A stretch of 64,000 nucleotides of DNA from Actinomycetes bacterium (lineage in GTDB: Bacteria > Actinomycetota > Actinomycetes > Actinomycetales > Microbacteriaceae). Made by a program: the position numbers and the translations under genes. Where the stretch lies: assembly GCA_029779645.1 (NCBI GenBank), contig JAKPAC010000041.1, positions 115,995-179,994 on the forward strand, written 5' to 3'. The stretch's first letter is position 1. Each line of letters starts with the position of its first letter. Below the pieces are notes generated by a model. It worked only from the letters and a program-made list of their open reading frames with translations, had not been told where the DNA came from and ran no database searches. Of this stretch, positions 26,207 through 38,100 are shown in pieces.

Positions 26207-26276
26207 TCCCGCCTGCAGCCTCGTCGCCGCGCCCAGACCGGGCCGACGCAGGGCGACCCCCTGCACGGCCCGCACC

Positions 26277-26314
26277 GGCCCCCGCCATGCGCCCACCCGG
26301 CGCGGGCGGGGGCC
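26277..26314 (+). terminator. Hairpin after the LLM/BBE fusion gene
   Basis: A 10-bp stem GGCCCCCGCC / GGCGGGGGCC with an 18-base loop, before the promoter of the UvrA-like gene. There is no T-tract. Confidence 0.55.
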
Positions 26315-26336
26315 TCCCTCTGCCCGCGCCGCCAGG

Positions 26337-26342
26337 TATTCT
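26337..26342 (+). promoter_or_regulatory. -10 box of the UvrA-like gene
   Basis: TATTCT, 21 bases before the ATG at 26364, which also has GAGAGGA as ribosome-binding site. A clear -35 was not found. Confidence 0.35.
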
Positions 26343-26363
26343 CTACCCGTCGAGAGGACCACC

Positions 26364-28718
<2,355 letters not shown>

Positions 28719-28779
28719 GGTCGCCGCCGCACGACGCGGGTCGGCGCAGCGCGGCGGGACGATCGTGTGGCGCCCGGGG

Positions 28780-29208
28780 CTACCGCCCGGCGGAGTGCAG
28801 GTGGCCGGAGCCGTGCGAGAGCACCTTGACCACGATGCCGCGCCGGCTGAGCTCGGCGACCGCTGCCGTCTCCTCGGCGAGATCGCGGCCCAGGGCGTGC
28901 ACGTTCGCGACGACGAGCACGTCGCCTCGCGAGAGGGTGTCGAAGAAGCGGTGCAGCCGCTCGCGCCAGCTCTCGAGCGTCTCGGCGGCGGGATGCCGGA
29001 ACCCGGCGATCGGCACGCCGAAGCGGCTCAGCAGATTGCGCTGCTCGGTGACCGAGGGCATGTCGTCGCGCGCGACGACGAGGCCGACGAGCCGCGACGA
29101 GTCGGGACGCGCCTCCCACCAGGCGTGCTCCTGCTTCTCGGGGGCGAAGCACACCGTGCAGGTCGCGGCGTCGTGATTGACGTCGATGATTCCCGTGCTG
29201 TGCTCCAC
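28780..29208 (-). CDS. Serine-recombinase N-terminal domain homologue, probably catalytically dead
   Basis: 142 aa from the GTG at 29208, preceded by GGGAGG; the ORF-track start far upstream is spurious. From residue ~40 it follows the resolvase fold: VGLVVARDDMPSVTEQRNLLSRFGV aligns with the usual GYxRVSTxxQ...Q...L block, and GDVLVVANVHALGRDLAEE with DxLVVxxLDRLGRS. The catalytic Ser and its Arg are replaced (VARDD for RVSTD), and the LDRL Arg is also lost (VHAL). No DNA-binding domain follows. It may be an exapted regulator or a remnant; the intact frame and strong ribosome-binding site argue against simple decay. Confidence 0.75.
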   Translation of the reverse strand: MEHSTGIIDVNHDAATCTVCFAPEKQEHAWWEARPDSSRLVGLVVARDDMPSVTEQRNLLSRFGVPIAGFRHPAAETLESWRERLHRFFDTLSRGDVLVVANVHALGRDLAEETAAVAELSRRGIVVKVLSHGSGHLHSAGR

Positions 29209-29288
29209 TGCCTGCCTCCCGCGACCATTCTCGCCCATTTGCGCCGCGGCGGCACCTTTTCGCGACCCGCGGCGCCGCGATGCCGCGC

Positions 29289-31061
29289 CTAGGCGCGGAA
29301 CGCGGCCATCAGCGTGCGAGCGAGCCCGATCGGATTCCGGCGCGCCTGGAATTCGGTCAGTCCGGCGCTCACCTGCGCGCCGGTGCGCGCCGTGACGAAC
29401 CACGGCGGCTTCGGCAGCACCGAGCCCTCGCGCGCGATCAGCGAGCTGGGCGAGACCGAGCGCGGGAAGGGGCGGAACGGGCCGCGCACGACCGAGCGCT
29501 CGACGTCGTCGAGCAGGAACGAGTTGTGCACCACCCCGATCCCGCTCGAGACGTTCTCGAGGGTGGCGCCCGGGTACGCGCCCCAGGTGCAGCCCGAGGT
29601 GAGGAACGCGACGGCGGTCCACGTGTTGATGGCGATGGCGCCGTAGTGCAGACGCTCGATCGCGGCCTCGAAGCCCTCGCCGAGTCGGCGCTGCGTGACG
29701 GGATCGATCAGCACGTTCGCCCCCAGGGTGCCGGTGAGCCGGTCGTTGGCGTGGTCGACGGCGGCGTCGACGAAGCGCTGCCCGGTGCCCCGGAGCTCGA
29801 CGACGCCGAGCACTGGAGCGAAGTACTCGGTGTGCTCCATCGCCGACGCGTCGTCGCCCGGCGCGAGGTCGATCAGGAGCCGGCTGCCGTCGCCGAGCCG
29901 CTCGGCGTGCGGATATGCGGCGGCGGCGTCCTCGAGCTTGCGCTCGGCGCCCGGGTACCAGACCGGTCGCTGGGGTGCGCGCGAGTAGGCGTCGCGCAGC
30001 TCGATGAGAAACGCGTGCTTCTGCGGCCAGTCGGCGCTCAGCAGCACGACCTGCCCGGCGATGCAGTTGTGCCCGCTGTTCTGCAGGCGCATGGTGGCGA
30101 TGTGCTCGGCCTGGAAGCGCAGATCGGCCTTCGACCAGCGGCCCGGCACCACGATGATCGGCGAGACGCCGCCGAGCTCGCTCGAGATCTCGGTCTGCAG
30201 CAGGGGGGTGCCCGCGGCCTTGCGGCGCGCGGCCTCCTCGCCCACGCCCCAGACGATCGCGTCGTGCGTGGCGGCCGAGCCGGTGATGTGCACGTGGGCG
30301 ATGCCCGGATGCGCGGTGAGGTAGGCGCCCACGTCGCCGGCGCCGGTCACGATCCGCACCAGGTTCAGCTCGATCAGCGGCGCGAAGGCGCGCGTGAACA
30401 CCGGCAGCAGCGCGTCCTGCGTCGGGTTCAGCTTCAGCAGCACGACGCGGTTGAAGGCGAGCAGCTCGTACAGCGCGTCGAGCAGCGGGATGCTCGTGAC
30501 ATTCCCCGCGCCAAGCACGAGGCCGATCCCGCCGGTGCGCTCGGGCGTCAGCTGGGCGAGGCCCGCGTTCGCGCGCACCTGCGCCTCGGTGACGCCGGGG
30601 CGCATCCACACCTCGCCGGTGAAGCCGCTCAGCAGCATGCCGTCGACGGCCGAGGTCGGGAAGACGTGCGCGCGAAACCGCCCACCCGGTGCGCGGTCGA
30701 TGCGCAGCTCGCCCGCCGGGCTCTTGCCGGCCTCGAGGGCGCGGAGACTGTTCGCATAGGACGCGAGGGCGGTGAGGGTGCCGTAGGGGCCCGAGAGCCA
30801 TTCCTCGCCCCGGAGCGGGTCGCCCTGGGGGAGGCTCTTTGCCGTGGCGGCGACGTCGGCCCACTCGGCGGCGTGCGCGCCCACGGTCTCGGTCACGCGG
30901 TCGAGCAGACGGGCGCGCTGCCCGACCGTGAAGGCGCCCCAGGTGCGCTCGCCGATCGCGAGCTGTGCGATCGCCGCGTCGAGCGGCGCGCGCACGGCCT
31001 CCTCGAGCGTGGGTGCGGGCGTGGGTGCAGGTGCTGCTGCGGCCTGTGAGTTCGTCGCCAC
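29289..31061 (-). CDS. Aldehyde dehydrogenase family protein, long variant
   Basis: 590 aa from the GTG at 31061, which follows AGGAGG at five bases; the ORF-track ATG upstream lacks such a site. A Pro/Ala-rich N-terminus precedes the NAD(P)-binding region (GIGLVLGAGNVTSIPLLDALYELL, VHITGSAATHDAIVWG). The general base Glu is in TEISSELGGVSP and the nucleophile Cys in SGHNCIAGQ. It is about 100 residues longer than typical ALDHs, and the C-terminal region (VVRGPFRPFPRS...WFVTARTG) is unlike common subfamilies. It oxidises an aldehyde to an acid; the substrate is not evident. A 68-base gap separates it from the MFS gene upstream, so co-transcription is plausible. Confidence 0.87.
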   Translation of the reverse strand: MATNSQAAAAPAPTPAPTLEEAVRAPLDAAIAQLAIGERTWGAFTVGQRARLLDRVTETVGAHAAEWADVAATAKSLPQGDPLRGEEWLSGPYGTLTALASYANSLRALEAGKSPAGELRIDRAPGGRFRAHVFPTSAVDGMLLSGFTGEVWMRPGVTEAQVRANAGLAQLTPERTGGIGLVLGAGNVTSIPLLDALYELLAFNRVVLLKLNPTQDALLPVFTRAFAPLIELNLVRIVTGAGDVGAYLTAHPGIAHVHITGSAATHDAIVWGVGEEAARRKAAGTPLLQTEISSELGGVSPIIVVPGRWSKADLRFQAEHIATMRLQNSGHNCIAGQVVLLSADWPQKHAFLIELRDAYSRAPQRPVWYPGAERKLEDAAAAYPHAERLGDGSRLLIDLAPGDDASAMEHTEYFAPVLGVVELRGTGQRFVDAAVDHANDRLTGTLGANVLIDPVTQRRLGEGFEAAIERLHYGAIAINTWTAVAFLTSGCTWGAYPGATLENVSSGIGVVHNSFLLDDVERSVVRGPFRPFPRSVSPSSLIAREGSVLPKPPWFVTARTGAQVSAGLTEFQARRNPIGLARTLMAAFRA

Positions 31062-31129
31062 GGGCTCCTCCTTCTGGGCGTCGTGCGTTGCACGCTGGGC
31101 GTCGTGCGGTGCACGAGGTGGTCGTTCCA

Positions 31130-32632
31130 TCATGCGCTGGCGGGCGCATCCACGTCACGCGCCGGTCGCGTCGCGATGCCCTGCTCGGCGTCGATGGTCC
31201 CCTTGCGGAGGCGGTAGCGGCGGAGCGTCAGCAGGCTGGCGAGCACGAGCAGCGCGGGCAGGGCGCTGAAGGTGACGACGATGCCGGCCACCGCGGAGCC
31301 GGGCTGCGCCACCGCCTGCCCCGCGACGCTCTCGACGTAGCCCGTGGCGGCCAGGACAAGCGATTGGATGCCGGCGCCGAACGCGAATCCGGTCGTCTCG
31401 CCCGCGCTCCACACGCCGGCGAAGGCGCCCGCGCGGCCGTCGCCATGGGAGGCGGCGTCGTGCGAGATGACGTCGGGGAGCATCGCCATCGGCAGCGACT
31501 GCATGCCGGCGTAGGCGATCCCCGCGGCGGCGACGGGGAGGTAGATCCAGTCGCCCGGCGCCCAGAGCGAGGCGAGGATCGAGAGCGTGGCCGCTCCGAA
31601 CAGCACGGTGGCGATGGCGAAGCCGCGCTCCTTGCCGATGCGCCGTGCGAGCGCGCCCCACGCGGGCGCCGCGAGCAGCGCGGGAGCGATGAGCGCGACG
31701 AACAGCAGGGTGATCGCGTCCTCGGAGTGGAGCACCCATGTGGCGTAGAACTGGGCGCAGGCGAGCATGGTCGCGGTGGCCAGGGCCTGCAGCAGGTAGG
31801 TCGAGAGCAGCGCGCGAAACGGCTGGCTGGCGCGGAGCGTGCGCAGCGCAGCCGCGAAGTGGGCGCGCACGCGGGTTCCGGTGGCGCGCCCGGTGTCGAC
31901 AGGGTCGCGCCCGGTGTCGGCGGGGTCGTGCGGTTCGCCTGGGCCGCCCTCGCCGTCGGGTCCGGTCGTCGCCGCGGGCGCGTCGGTCGGCGCGCGGCGC
32001 GCGGCGGTGGTCGCTACCAGCATGCCCGCGCCGAGCGTGATGCCGGCGACGACCCCCATGAGGAGGTATCCGGCGGTCTCGTCCCCAGCGAGGCCGCGCA
32101 GCATCGGGCCACCGGCGCCGAACAGCAGGATGGAGAACGTCAGCACGACGACGCTCCACGTCAGCAGGCGGGTGCGCTCGTCGTAGCGCTGGGTGAGCTC
32201 GGCGGGGAGCGCGACGAACGGCACCTGAAACAGGCTGAACGCCGTCGCCGTGGCGACGAAGGAGACGAGCACCCAGGCTGCTGCGGCCCAGGGCCCGACG
32301 CTTGGCGGCACCGCGAACGTGAGCGCGAAGCAGATCGGCAGCAGCACCGCGCCGGCGAGCATGAGCCGTCGACGCGAGCCGCGCAGGCGCAGCTCGCGGT
32401 CGCTGATCGCGCCGATCACGGGGTCGATGAGCACGTCCCAGATCTTGGCGACGGTGACGATGATGCCCGCGAGCAGGGCGGTCACCCCGAGCGAGTTGGT
32501 CAGGTAGTACGTGAGCACCAGTCCGGGGAGGGTGGCGAAGCCTCCGGTGCCGATCGAGCCCGCCGCGTAGCGGGCCAGGGTGCGTCGCGAGAGAGCCGCG
32601 GTCGGCGGCGACCCGGGTGCACCATTGCTCAT
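31130..32632 (-). CDS. MFS transporter, glycoside-pentoside-hexuronide (GPH) symporter type
   Basis: 500 aa with about 12 hydrophobic helices and a central hydrophilic loop rich in Asp, Pro and Gly (TTGPDGEGGPGEPHDPADTGRD). Early GPH-like features are LTYYLTNSLGVTALLAGIIVTVAKIWDVLIDPVIGAISDR; the KIWDVLIDPVIGxxSD block is the family signature for cation-coupled sugar carriers. The ATG at 32632 is six bases from TAGGCT, so it is probably leaderless. A glycoside or related solute is the expected cargo, but no sugar-catabolic genes are adjacent. Confidence 0.9.
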   Translation of the reverse strand: MSNGAPGSPPTAALSRRTLARYAAGSIGTGGFATLPGLVLTYYLTNSLGVTALLAGIIVTVAKIWDVLIDPVIGAISDRELRLRGSRRRLMLAGAVLLPICFALTFAVPPSVGPWAAAAWVLVSFVATATAFSLFQVPFVALPAELTQRYDERTRLLTWSVVVLTFSILLFGAGGPMLRGLAGDETAGYLLMGVVAGITLGAGMLVATTAARRAPTDAPAATTGPDGEGGPGEPHDPADTGRDPVDTGRATGTRVRAHFAAALRTLRASQPFRALLSTYLLQALATATMLACAQFYATWVLHSEDAITLLFVALIAPALLAAPAWGALARRIGKERGFAIATVLFGAATLSILASLWAPGDWIYLPVAAAGIAYAGMQSLPMAMLPDVISHDAASHGDGRAGAFAGVWSAGETTGFAFGAGIQSLVLAATGYVESVAGQAVAQPGSAVAGIVVTFSALPALLVLASLLTLRRYRLRKGTIDAEQGIATRPARDVDAPASA

Positions 32633-32638
32633 CGCGCC

Positions 32639-32644
32639 AGCCTA
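32639..32644 (-). promoter_or_regulatory. -10 box of the GPH-type transporter, leaderless
   Basis: TAGGCT, six bases before the ATG at 32632. No Shine-Dalgarno is visible between them. Confidence 0.45.
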
Positions 32645-32752
32645 TCCAGCGGGTGCCCCGCACGGACAGGCCTTTTCACGCTCCGGCGATCCCTGCAGGG
32701 CCCGCGCGCAGGGGAGGCCTGGTGGATGCCTCGGCCGAGGCATCCACCGCCG

Positions 32753-33019
32753 CTAGATCAGCGAGAGCTCGCGCAGCTTCGCCGCCACGTCGTCGTTCGA
32801 CGGCTCGACGTGGTGCGTGGCGTCGGGGTAGACCACGACGGGGATGTTGGTGCGTCCCGAGATCTCGCGGGCCACCTCTGCGGCGTCGGGGGTCTCGACG
32901 AGGTCGATGTACGTGTATTCGATGCCGAGGCCGTCGAGCTGACGCTTGGTGCGGCGGCAGTCGCTGCACCATTCGGCGCCGAACATGGTGATCCCGGTCA
33001 ACTTCTCAGCGGCAGTCAT
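32753..33019 (-). CDS. Glutaredoxin-like protein with CSDC active site
   Basis: 88 aa, thioredoxin fold. The active-site motif is EWCSDCRRTKRQL near the N-terminus, followed by IEYTYIDLVETPDAAE and the cis-Pro segment TNIPVVVYPDATHHVEPSNDDV. Mycoredoxin and NrdH are the relevant families in actinobacteria; the CSDC dithiol differs from the more usual CGYC/CVQC. It reduces disulfides or mixed disulfides with mycothiol in the cytoplasm (inference). Single gene, probably leaderless. Confidence 0.9.
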   Translation of the reverse strand: MTAAEKLTGITMFGAEWCSDCRRTKRQLDGLGIEYTYIDLVETPDAAEVAREISGRTNIPVVVYPDATHHVEPSNDDVAAKLRELSLI

Positions 33020-33026
33020 GCCTACA

Positions 33027-33032
33027 AGCTTA
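33027..33032 (-). promoter_or_regulatory. -10 box of the glutaredoxin-like gene, leaderless
   Basis: TAAGCT, seven bases before the ATG at 33019. Confidence 0.45.
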
Positions 33033-33085
33033 TGGGCGTGCGGCTGTGCGAGCTCCGAATGCGTCGGGCGGAATGTGCCCGAGGT

Positions 33086-33688
33086 TCACACTGCCGGCGC
33101 GAGGACGCCGTCGGTCTCGAGGTACTGCTCGCCGGACTCCGGGCACACCCAGCGACCGTCGCGCTGCTCGAGCGGATGCCCCGCGCGGCCGACCCAGCCG
33201 ATGCGTCGCGCAGGAACGCCGACCATGAGCGCATAGTCGGGGACGTTCTTGGTGACGACCGCGCCGGCGGCGACCAGCGCCCAGGCGCCGATCTGCACGG
33301 GCGCGACGCAGACGGCTCGTGCGCCGATGGACGCGCCGCGGCCGATCTCGACGCCCACCGCCTCCCAGTCGTCGGCGCCCTTGGGTGTGCCGTCGGGGTT
33401 GATCGCTCGCGGGAAGACGTCGTTGGTGAGCACCGCGGCGGGCCCGATGAAGACGCCGTCGCTGAGGCGGGCGGGCTCGTACACGAGCGCGTAGTTCTGC
33501 AGCTTGCACCCGTCGCCCAGCACGACGTCCGGGCCGATGTATGCGCCGCGGCCGATGTTGCAGTCGGCGCCGAGCTGCGCACCCTCGCGCACCTGCGCGA
33601 GGTGCCAGACCCGCGTCCGCGGGCCGAGCGTGGCCGACTCCGCGACATCGGCGGTCGCCTGAACGGTGGGGAGGTCGGCTTCGCTCAC
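33086..33688 (-). CDS. Left-handed beta-helix N-acetyltransferase, WlbB/WbpD type
   Basis: 200 aa from the GTG at 33688, with GAAGGG upstream; the ORF-track ATG at 33727 is too near the -10. Hexapeptide repeats run through the protein (LGPRTRVWHLAQVREGAQLGADCNIGRGAYIGPDVVLGDGCKLQNYALVYE). The blocks VFIGPAAVLTNDVFPRAIN, WEAVGVEIGRGASIGARAVCVAPVQIG and VVTKNVPDYALMVGVPARRIGWVGR closely follow WlbB/WbpD, which N-acetylate the 3-amino group of UDP-GlcNAc(3NH2)A. A Gfo/Idh dehydrogenase and two DegT aminotransferases that could supply that substrate lie 7-12 kb downstream. The substrate is inferred, not shown. Confidence 0.85.
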   Translation of the reverse strand: MSEADLPTVQATADVAESATLGPRTRVWHLAQVREGAQLGADCNIGRGAYIGPDVVLGDGCKLQNYALVYEPARLSDGVFIGPAAVLTNDVFPRAINPDGTPKGADDWEAVGVEIGRGASIGARAVCVAPVQIGAWALVAAGAVVTKNVPDYALMVGVPARRIGWVGRAGHPLEQRDGRWVCPESGEQYLETDGVLAPAV

Positions 33689-33725
33689 GATGGGGCCCTT
33701 CGGTCGGCGGTGGGATGTGGCATCC

Positions 33726-33770
33726 ACACTAGAGGCGCAGCGCTGACGCGTGCGCGCGCGTCAGTAGGAT
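33726..33770. promoter_or_regulatory. Divergent -10 boxes of the acyltransferase and L-2-hydroxyglutarate oxidase genes
   Basis: TAGTGT on the minus strand (33726-33731) would drive the acyltransferase with a ~30-nt leader. On the plus strand CTGACG (33743-33748) and TAGGAT (33765-33770) are 16 bases apart and would drive lhgO. Confidence 0.4.
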
Positions 33771-33792
33771 TGGTGCCGGATTGGGGGAGTCG

Positions 33793-34986
33793 ATGGCTCG
33801 AATCGTGGTTGTGGGCGGCGGGATCGTGGGGCTGGCGGTCGCGCGGGCGGTGTCGATGCGAGGCGACGAGGTCGTGGTCTTCGAGAAGGAGGACCGCGTC
33901 GCCGCCCATCAGACCGGCCACAACTCGGGCGTCGTGCACGCCGGCATCTACTACGCCCCCGGCACGCTCAAGGCCGAGCTGTGCCGCCTCGGCCGCCACG
34001 CGATCCGCGAGTACTGCGCCGAGAAGGCCCTGACCTACCGCGAGCTCGGCAAGCTCGTCGTCGCCCTCGACGAGAGCGAGATCGGTGCGCTCGACGCCCT
34101 CGAGGTGCGCGCGACGGCCAACGAGGTGCCGGGCCTGCGACGCATCGGCGCCGAGCAGATCCGCGAGATCGAGCCGCACGGCGTCGGCATCGCGGCGCTG
34201 CACTCTCCGCAGACCGCGGCCGTCGACTACACCGCAATCAGCGAGGCGATGGCAGACGACGTGCGCGCCGCCGGCGGCAGGGTCGTCCTGGGCGCAGAGG
34301 TGACGGAGATCCGCCGCGAGGGCGCCGGCGTGCGGGTCGTGGCCGGGACCGAAGACGTGTACGCCGATCGGCTGATCGCCTGCGCGGGCCTGCAGTCGGA
34401 CGCGGTCGCGAAGATGGTCGGCGCCGATCCCTCGCCGCGCATCCTGCCGTTCCGCGGCGAGTACTGGGTGCTCGACCCGGCGCGCGCCGACCTCGTGCGC
34501 GGCATGATCTACCCGGTGCCCGACCCGCGGTTCCCGTTCCTCGGCGTGCACTTCACACGCGGCTTCGACGATGGCGTGCACGTGGGGCCGAACGCCGTTC
34601 CCGCCCTGGCCCGCGAGGGCTACGACTGGGGCACGATCTCGGTGCGCGACACATGGGGCTCGCTGACGTGGCCCGGGGCGTTCCCCCTGGCCCGCAAGCA
34701 CTGGCGGATGGGCGTCAGCGAGGTGTGGGGCTCGCTGGTGAAGTCCGCGTACTTCCGTCAGGCGCAGCGATTCATGCCCGAGCTGACGATGGCCGACCTG
34801 ACCCATAAGTCGGGCGCCGGCGTGCGCGCGCAGGCGTGGGGCCGGGATGGTTCACTGCTCGACGATTTCGCGATCGACACCATCGGCCCGATCACGGTGC
34901 TGCGAAACGCGCCGTCGCCGGCCGCCACATCGTCGATGGCGATCGCCGACTACCTCCTCGCCGACATCGATCGAGCCACTTTCTGA
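33793..34986 (+). CDS. lhgO: L-2-hydroxyglutarate oxidase
   Basis: 397 aa from the ATG at 33793, preceded by GGGGGAG. The N-terminal Rossmann motif is VVVGGGIVGLAVARAV, followed by the family block TGHNSGVVHAGIYYAPGTLKAELCRLG. Later segments SPQTAAVDYTAI, RGEYWVLDP and FLGVHFTRGFDDGVHVGPNAV, and the C-terminal SGAGVRAQAWGRDGSLLDDFAI, are characteristic of LhgO. It is an FAD enzyme that oxidises L-2-hydroxyglutarate to 2-oxoglutarate, repairing a metabolic by-product or feeding electrons to the respiratory chain. Length is normal. It sits at the edge of the polysaccharide island but has no obvious link to it. Confidence 0.93.
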   Translation: MARIVVVGGGIVGLAVARAVSMRGDEVVVFEKEDRVAAHQTGHNSGVVHAGIYYAPGTLKAELCRLGRHAIREYCAEKALTYRELGKLVVALDESEIGALDALEVRATANEVPGLRRIGAEQIREIEPHGVGIAALHSPQTAAVDYTAISEAMADDVRAAGGRVVLGAEVTEIRREGAGVRVVAGTEDVYADRLIACAGLQSDAVAKMVGADPSPRILPFRGEYWVLDPARADLVRGMIYPVPDPRFPFLGVHFTRGFDDGVHVGPNAVPALAREGYDWGTISVRDTWGSLTWPGAFPLARKHWRMGVSEVWGSLVKSAYFRQAQRFMPELTMADLTHKSGAGVRAQAWGRDGSLLDDFAIDTIGPITVLRNAPSPAATSSMAIADYLLADIDRATF

Positions 34987-35015
34987 ATTTTTCGTGAGAA
35001 TTCCGCCATCCTGTG

Positions 35016-35023
35016 TATAAGAT
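35016..35023 (+). promoter_or_regulatory. TATAAGAT -10 region of the giant DUF4082 gene
   Basis: TATAAG/TAAGAT in an unusually AT-rich 40-base stretch directly after lhgO, ~135 bases before the chosen ATG. A convincing -35 was not fixed. Confidence 0.45.
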
Positions 35024-35080
35024 GCAGGCGGGGATGGACCCGCGCGCATGGGGGAATCGTGTGCACCGGTCCGGATTTTG

Positions 35081-35139
35081 CGAAGCATCTGGGAGGTGCT
35101 TCGACGACGACGATCGCCGACGGTTCGACCTTGGCGATC
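35081..35139 (+). promoter_or_regulatory. Two stem-loops in the 5' leader of the giant DUF4082 gene
   Basis: CGAAGCA/TGCTTCG (35081-35103) and GATCGCC/GGCGATC (35112-35139), each a seven-bp stem, lie between the -10 and the Shine-Dalgarno GGGGA. No match to a riboswitch class was recognised. Confidence 0.4.
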
Positions 35140-35156
35140 AAACCTGGGGACATCAC

Positions 35157-38100
35157 ATGGGGAAACTTGCGCCTGCAGAGGCCACCATCGCTCGACGGCC
35201 ACGATTCGGGGCGCGCGTCGGCGCGCTGCTTGCGACTTTCGCGGTCGTCGCATCGTCGCTGATCGCCTTCGAGCCGGCTGCGTCCGCCCAGGCGGCCAGC
35301 CCCTGCGGCCCGGGGGTCAACGCGATCGTCTGTGAGAACCAGCAGCCCGGCACGGATCCGGATGTCTGGGACATCGACGGCGCCGGCGACCCCAGCATCC
35401 AAGGCTTCGCCACCGATATCAGTGTCAACGCCGGCTCGCGCATCGACTTCAAGATCGACACGGATGCCTCGAACTACACGATCGACATCTATCGCACCGG
35501 CTGGTACCAGGGCCTCGGCGCGCGTCACATCGCCTCGTTGGCGCCGTCGGCCGCGCTCCCGCAGGCGCAGCCTGAGTGCATCTCAGACCTCGCGACCGAA
35601 CTCTACGACTGCGGCACCTGGGCGGTGTCGGCGGGCTGGGACGTTCCCGCAACGGCTGTCTCGGGCGTGTACATCGCGAGCCTCAAGCGCACCGACACGG
35701 GCGGGCAGAGCCACATCATCTTCATCGTCCGCCAGGACGGCAACACCTCGGATGTGCTGTTCCAGACCTCCGACCCGACCTGGCACGCGTACAACACCTA
35801 CGGCGGCTCGGACTTCTATCAGGGCGCCGCGAACGGCCGCGCGTACAAGCTGAGCTACAACCGACCGTTCGCGACGCGGCAGGGTTCTGAGAAGCGAGAC
35901 TTCTACTTCGCGTCGGAGTACGCGACGGTCCGCTTCCTTGAGCGCAACGGCTACGACGTGTCGTACCTCGCCGGCGTGGACACCGACCGGCGGGGCAGCG
36001 AGCTCCTGAACCACAACGTGTTCCTCTCGGTCGGCCACGACGAGTACTGGTCGGGCGCGCAGCGCGCGAACATGGAGGCTGCGCGCGATGCGGGCGTCAA
36101 CATGCAGTTCCTGACCGGAAACGAGGGCTACTGGCGTACGCGGTACGAGCCATCGGCGGACCCATCGCGCACGGACCACCGCACCCTCGTGTCGTACAAG
36201 GAGACCTGGGGCAACGGAAAGATCGACCCGGCATCGGAATGGACCGGTACCTGGCGCGACCCGCGGTTTGCTGGCGCGGCGCAGGGCGGGCACAGCCCGG
36301 AGAACAGCCTCACGGGCACGATGTACATGGTCAACGACGTCTATCTGCCGGTGACCGTCAACTCGGACGAGGGCAAGTACCGGCTCTGGCGGAACTCGGG
36401 ACTCGACGCGCTGCCGGCAGGAACCTCCGTCGAGCTGGCCGATCAGACCGTCGGGTACGAGTCCAACGAAGATATCGACAACGGATTCCGCCCCGAGGGC
36501 CTCATCCGATTGTCGACGACGCAGGGGCCCACGCCGCAGTACCTGACCGACTACGGCAACACAGTGACGCCCGGCATGACTGAGCATCACGTGACCCTGT
36601 ATCGCGCCGCCAGTGGTGCGCTCGTCTTCTCGGCGGCCAGCGTGCAGTGGGGCTGGGGGCTGGACAGCCAGCACGACGGAACGAAGGTTCCGGCCGATCC
36701 CCGCATGCAGCAGGCTCAGGTCAACCTCCTCGCAGACATGGGCGCGCAGCCGGGCTCGCTCATGGCCGGACTGGTCGCCGCCACGCCATCGACCGACGCG
36801 ACACCCCCCGTGACGCACATCGAGACGCCGCTCGAGAATCAGCGGCTCGCCCACGGCTCCGTCGTCACTGTCACCGGCACTGCCGCGGACGCCGCGGGTC
36901 GCGTTGCCGGCGTCGAGGTCTCGACCGATGGCGGCATCTCATGGCACCCTGCGAAGGGCACGACGAACTGGACTTACAGCTACGTGCAGCAGGGGTTCGA
37001 AACGGCGACGATCATCGCGCGTGCCATCGACGACAGCGCGAACTTCTCGGCGACCGGCGTCACCCGCACCGTGGACGTATCGGGTCCGTACTCGGCGCTC
37101 GGCGACGAACAGCCGACGCTCGCTTCGACCGACGACCCCCAGTCAGTTGAGGTCGGCCTCCAGTTCACCCCGGACCGCGACGGATTTGTCACGGGCGTGC
37201 GCTTCTACAAGGGGCCAGCCAACACCGGCGTGCACACCGGGCGCCTGTGGAGCAGCGACGGGCAGCAGCTGGCGGGCGTGACCTTCGCCGGTGAGACCGC
37301 GACGGGCTGGCAGACGGCGCTCTTCGACGCCCCAGTCTCGGTGCAGGCGGCGACGAGGTACGTCGTGTCGTACACCGCGCCACAGGGCGGATACGCCTAT
37401 GCGGACGAATACTGGCCGTATCGCGGTCGGGCCTCGGCGCCGCTCACCATCGCGTCCGGCGTGGGGGCGGCGAGCCCCGGTGTGTACGGAAACGCCGGCG
37501 CATTCCCGACGAGCACGTGGGGCAACGCCAACTACTACGTCGACGCCGTCTTCGAGTCGACCTCGCAATCGCCGGTACGCCTGGCAGCGCGCCAACCTGC
37601 AGCCGACGCAACGGCCGTGCCGGTCAACTCCGACGTGTCGGCCGTGTTCACTCGGCCCGTGATTCCCGGCTCGGTCGCGCTGACCGTGGCGCACGGGGCG
37701 AACCCCGTCACCGGTGTCGTGTCGTACGACGAGCCGACGCGCACGGTGCGATTCGTCCCCGCGGAGCCATTCGCCGAGTTGACGCAGTACCAGGTCACGC
37801 TGACCGCGACGCCCGTCGACGGCACAGCCTTCGATCCGGGGACGCCGTGGAAGTTCACGACGGCGACGCCCGAGCTCCCCGAGGGTGAGTGCCCCTGCTC
37901 GCTGTACAAAGACACCGACCGCCCGCTCATCTCCTCTGACATCGACACCGATTCCGTGACCCTTGGCATGCGGTTCTCGGTGACGGAGCCTGGCCTGATC
38001 ACCGGCGTGCGCTACTTCCGAGGCGCGAACAACGGCGGTCCGCATTCCGGTGCGCTCTGGGGCCCGTCGGGTGAGCGGCTCGCAACCGTCGACTTCGGCG

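Noticed and set aside
30965-34033. 1022-aa plus-strand ORF
   Set aside because: Overlaps, antisense, the GPH transporter, glutaredoxin and WlbB-like genes; no domain seen.
35024-35156. Known riboswitch (c-di-GMP or c-di-AMP) in the leader of the giant gene
   Set aside because: The two short stems do not carry the conserved loops of either class as far as can be read by eye.
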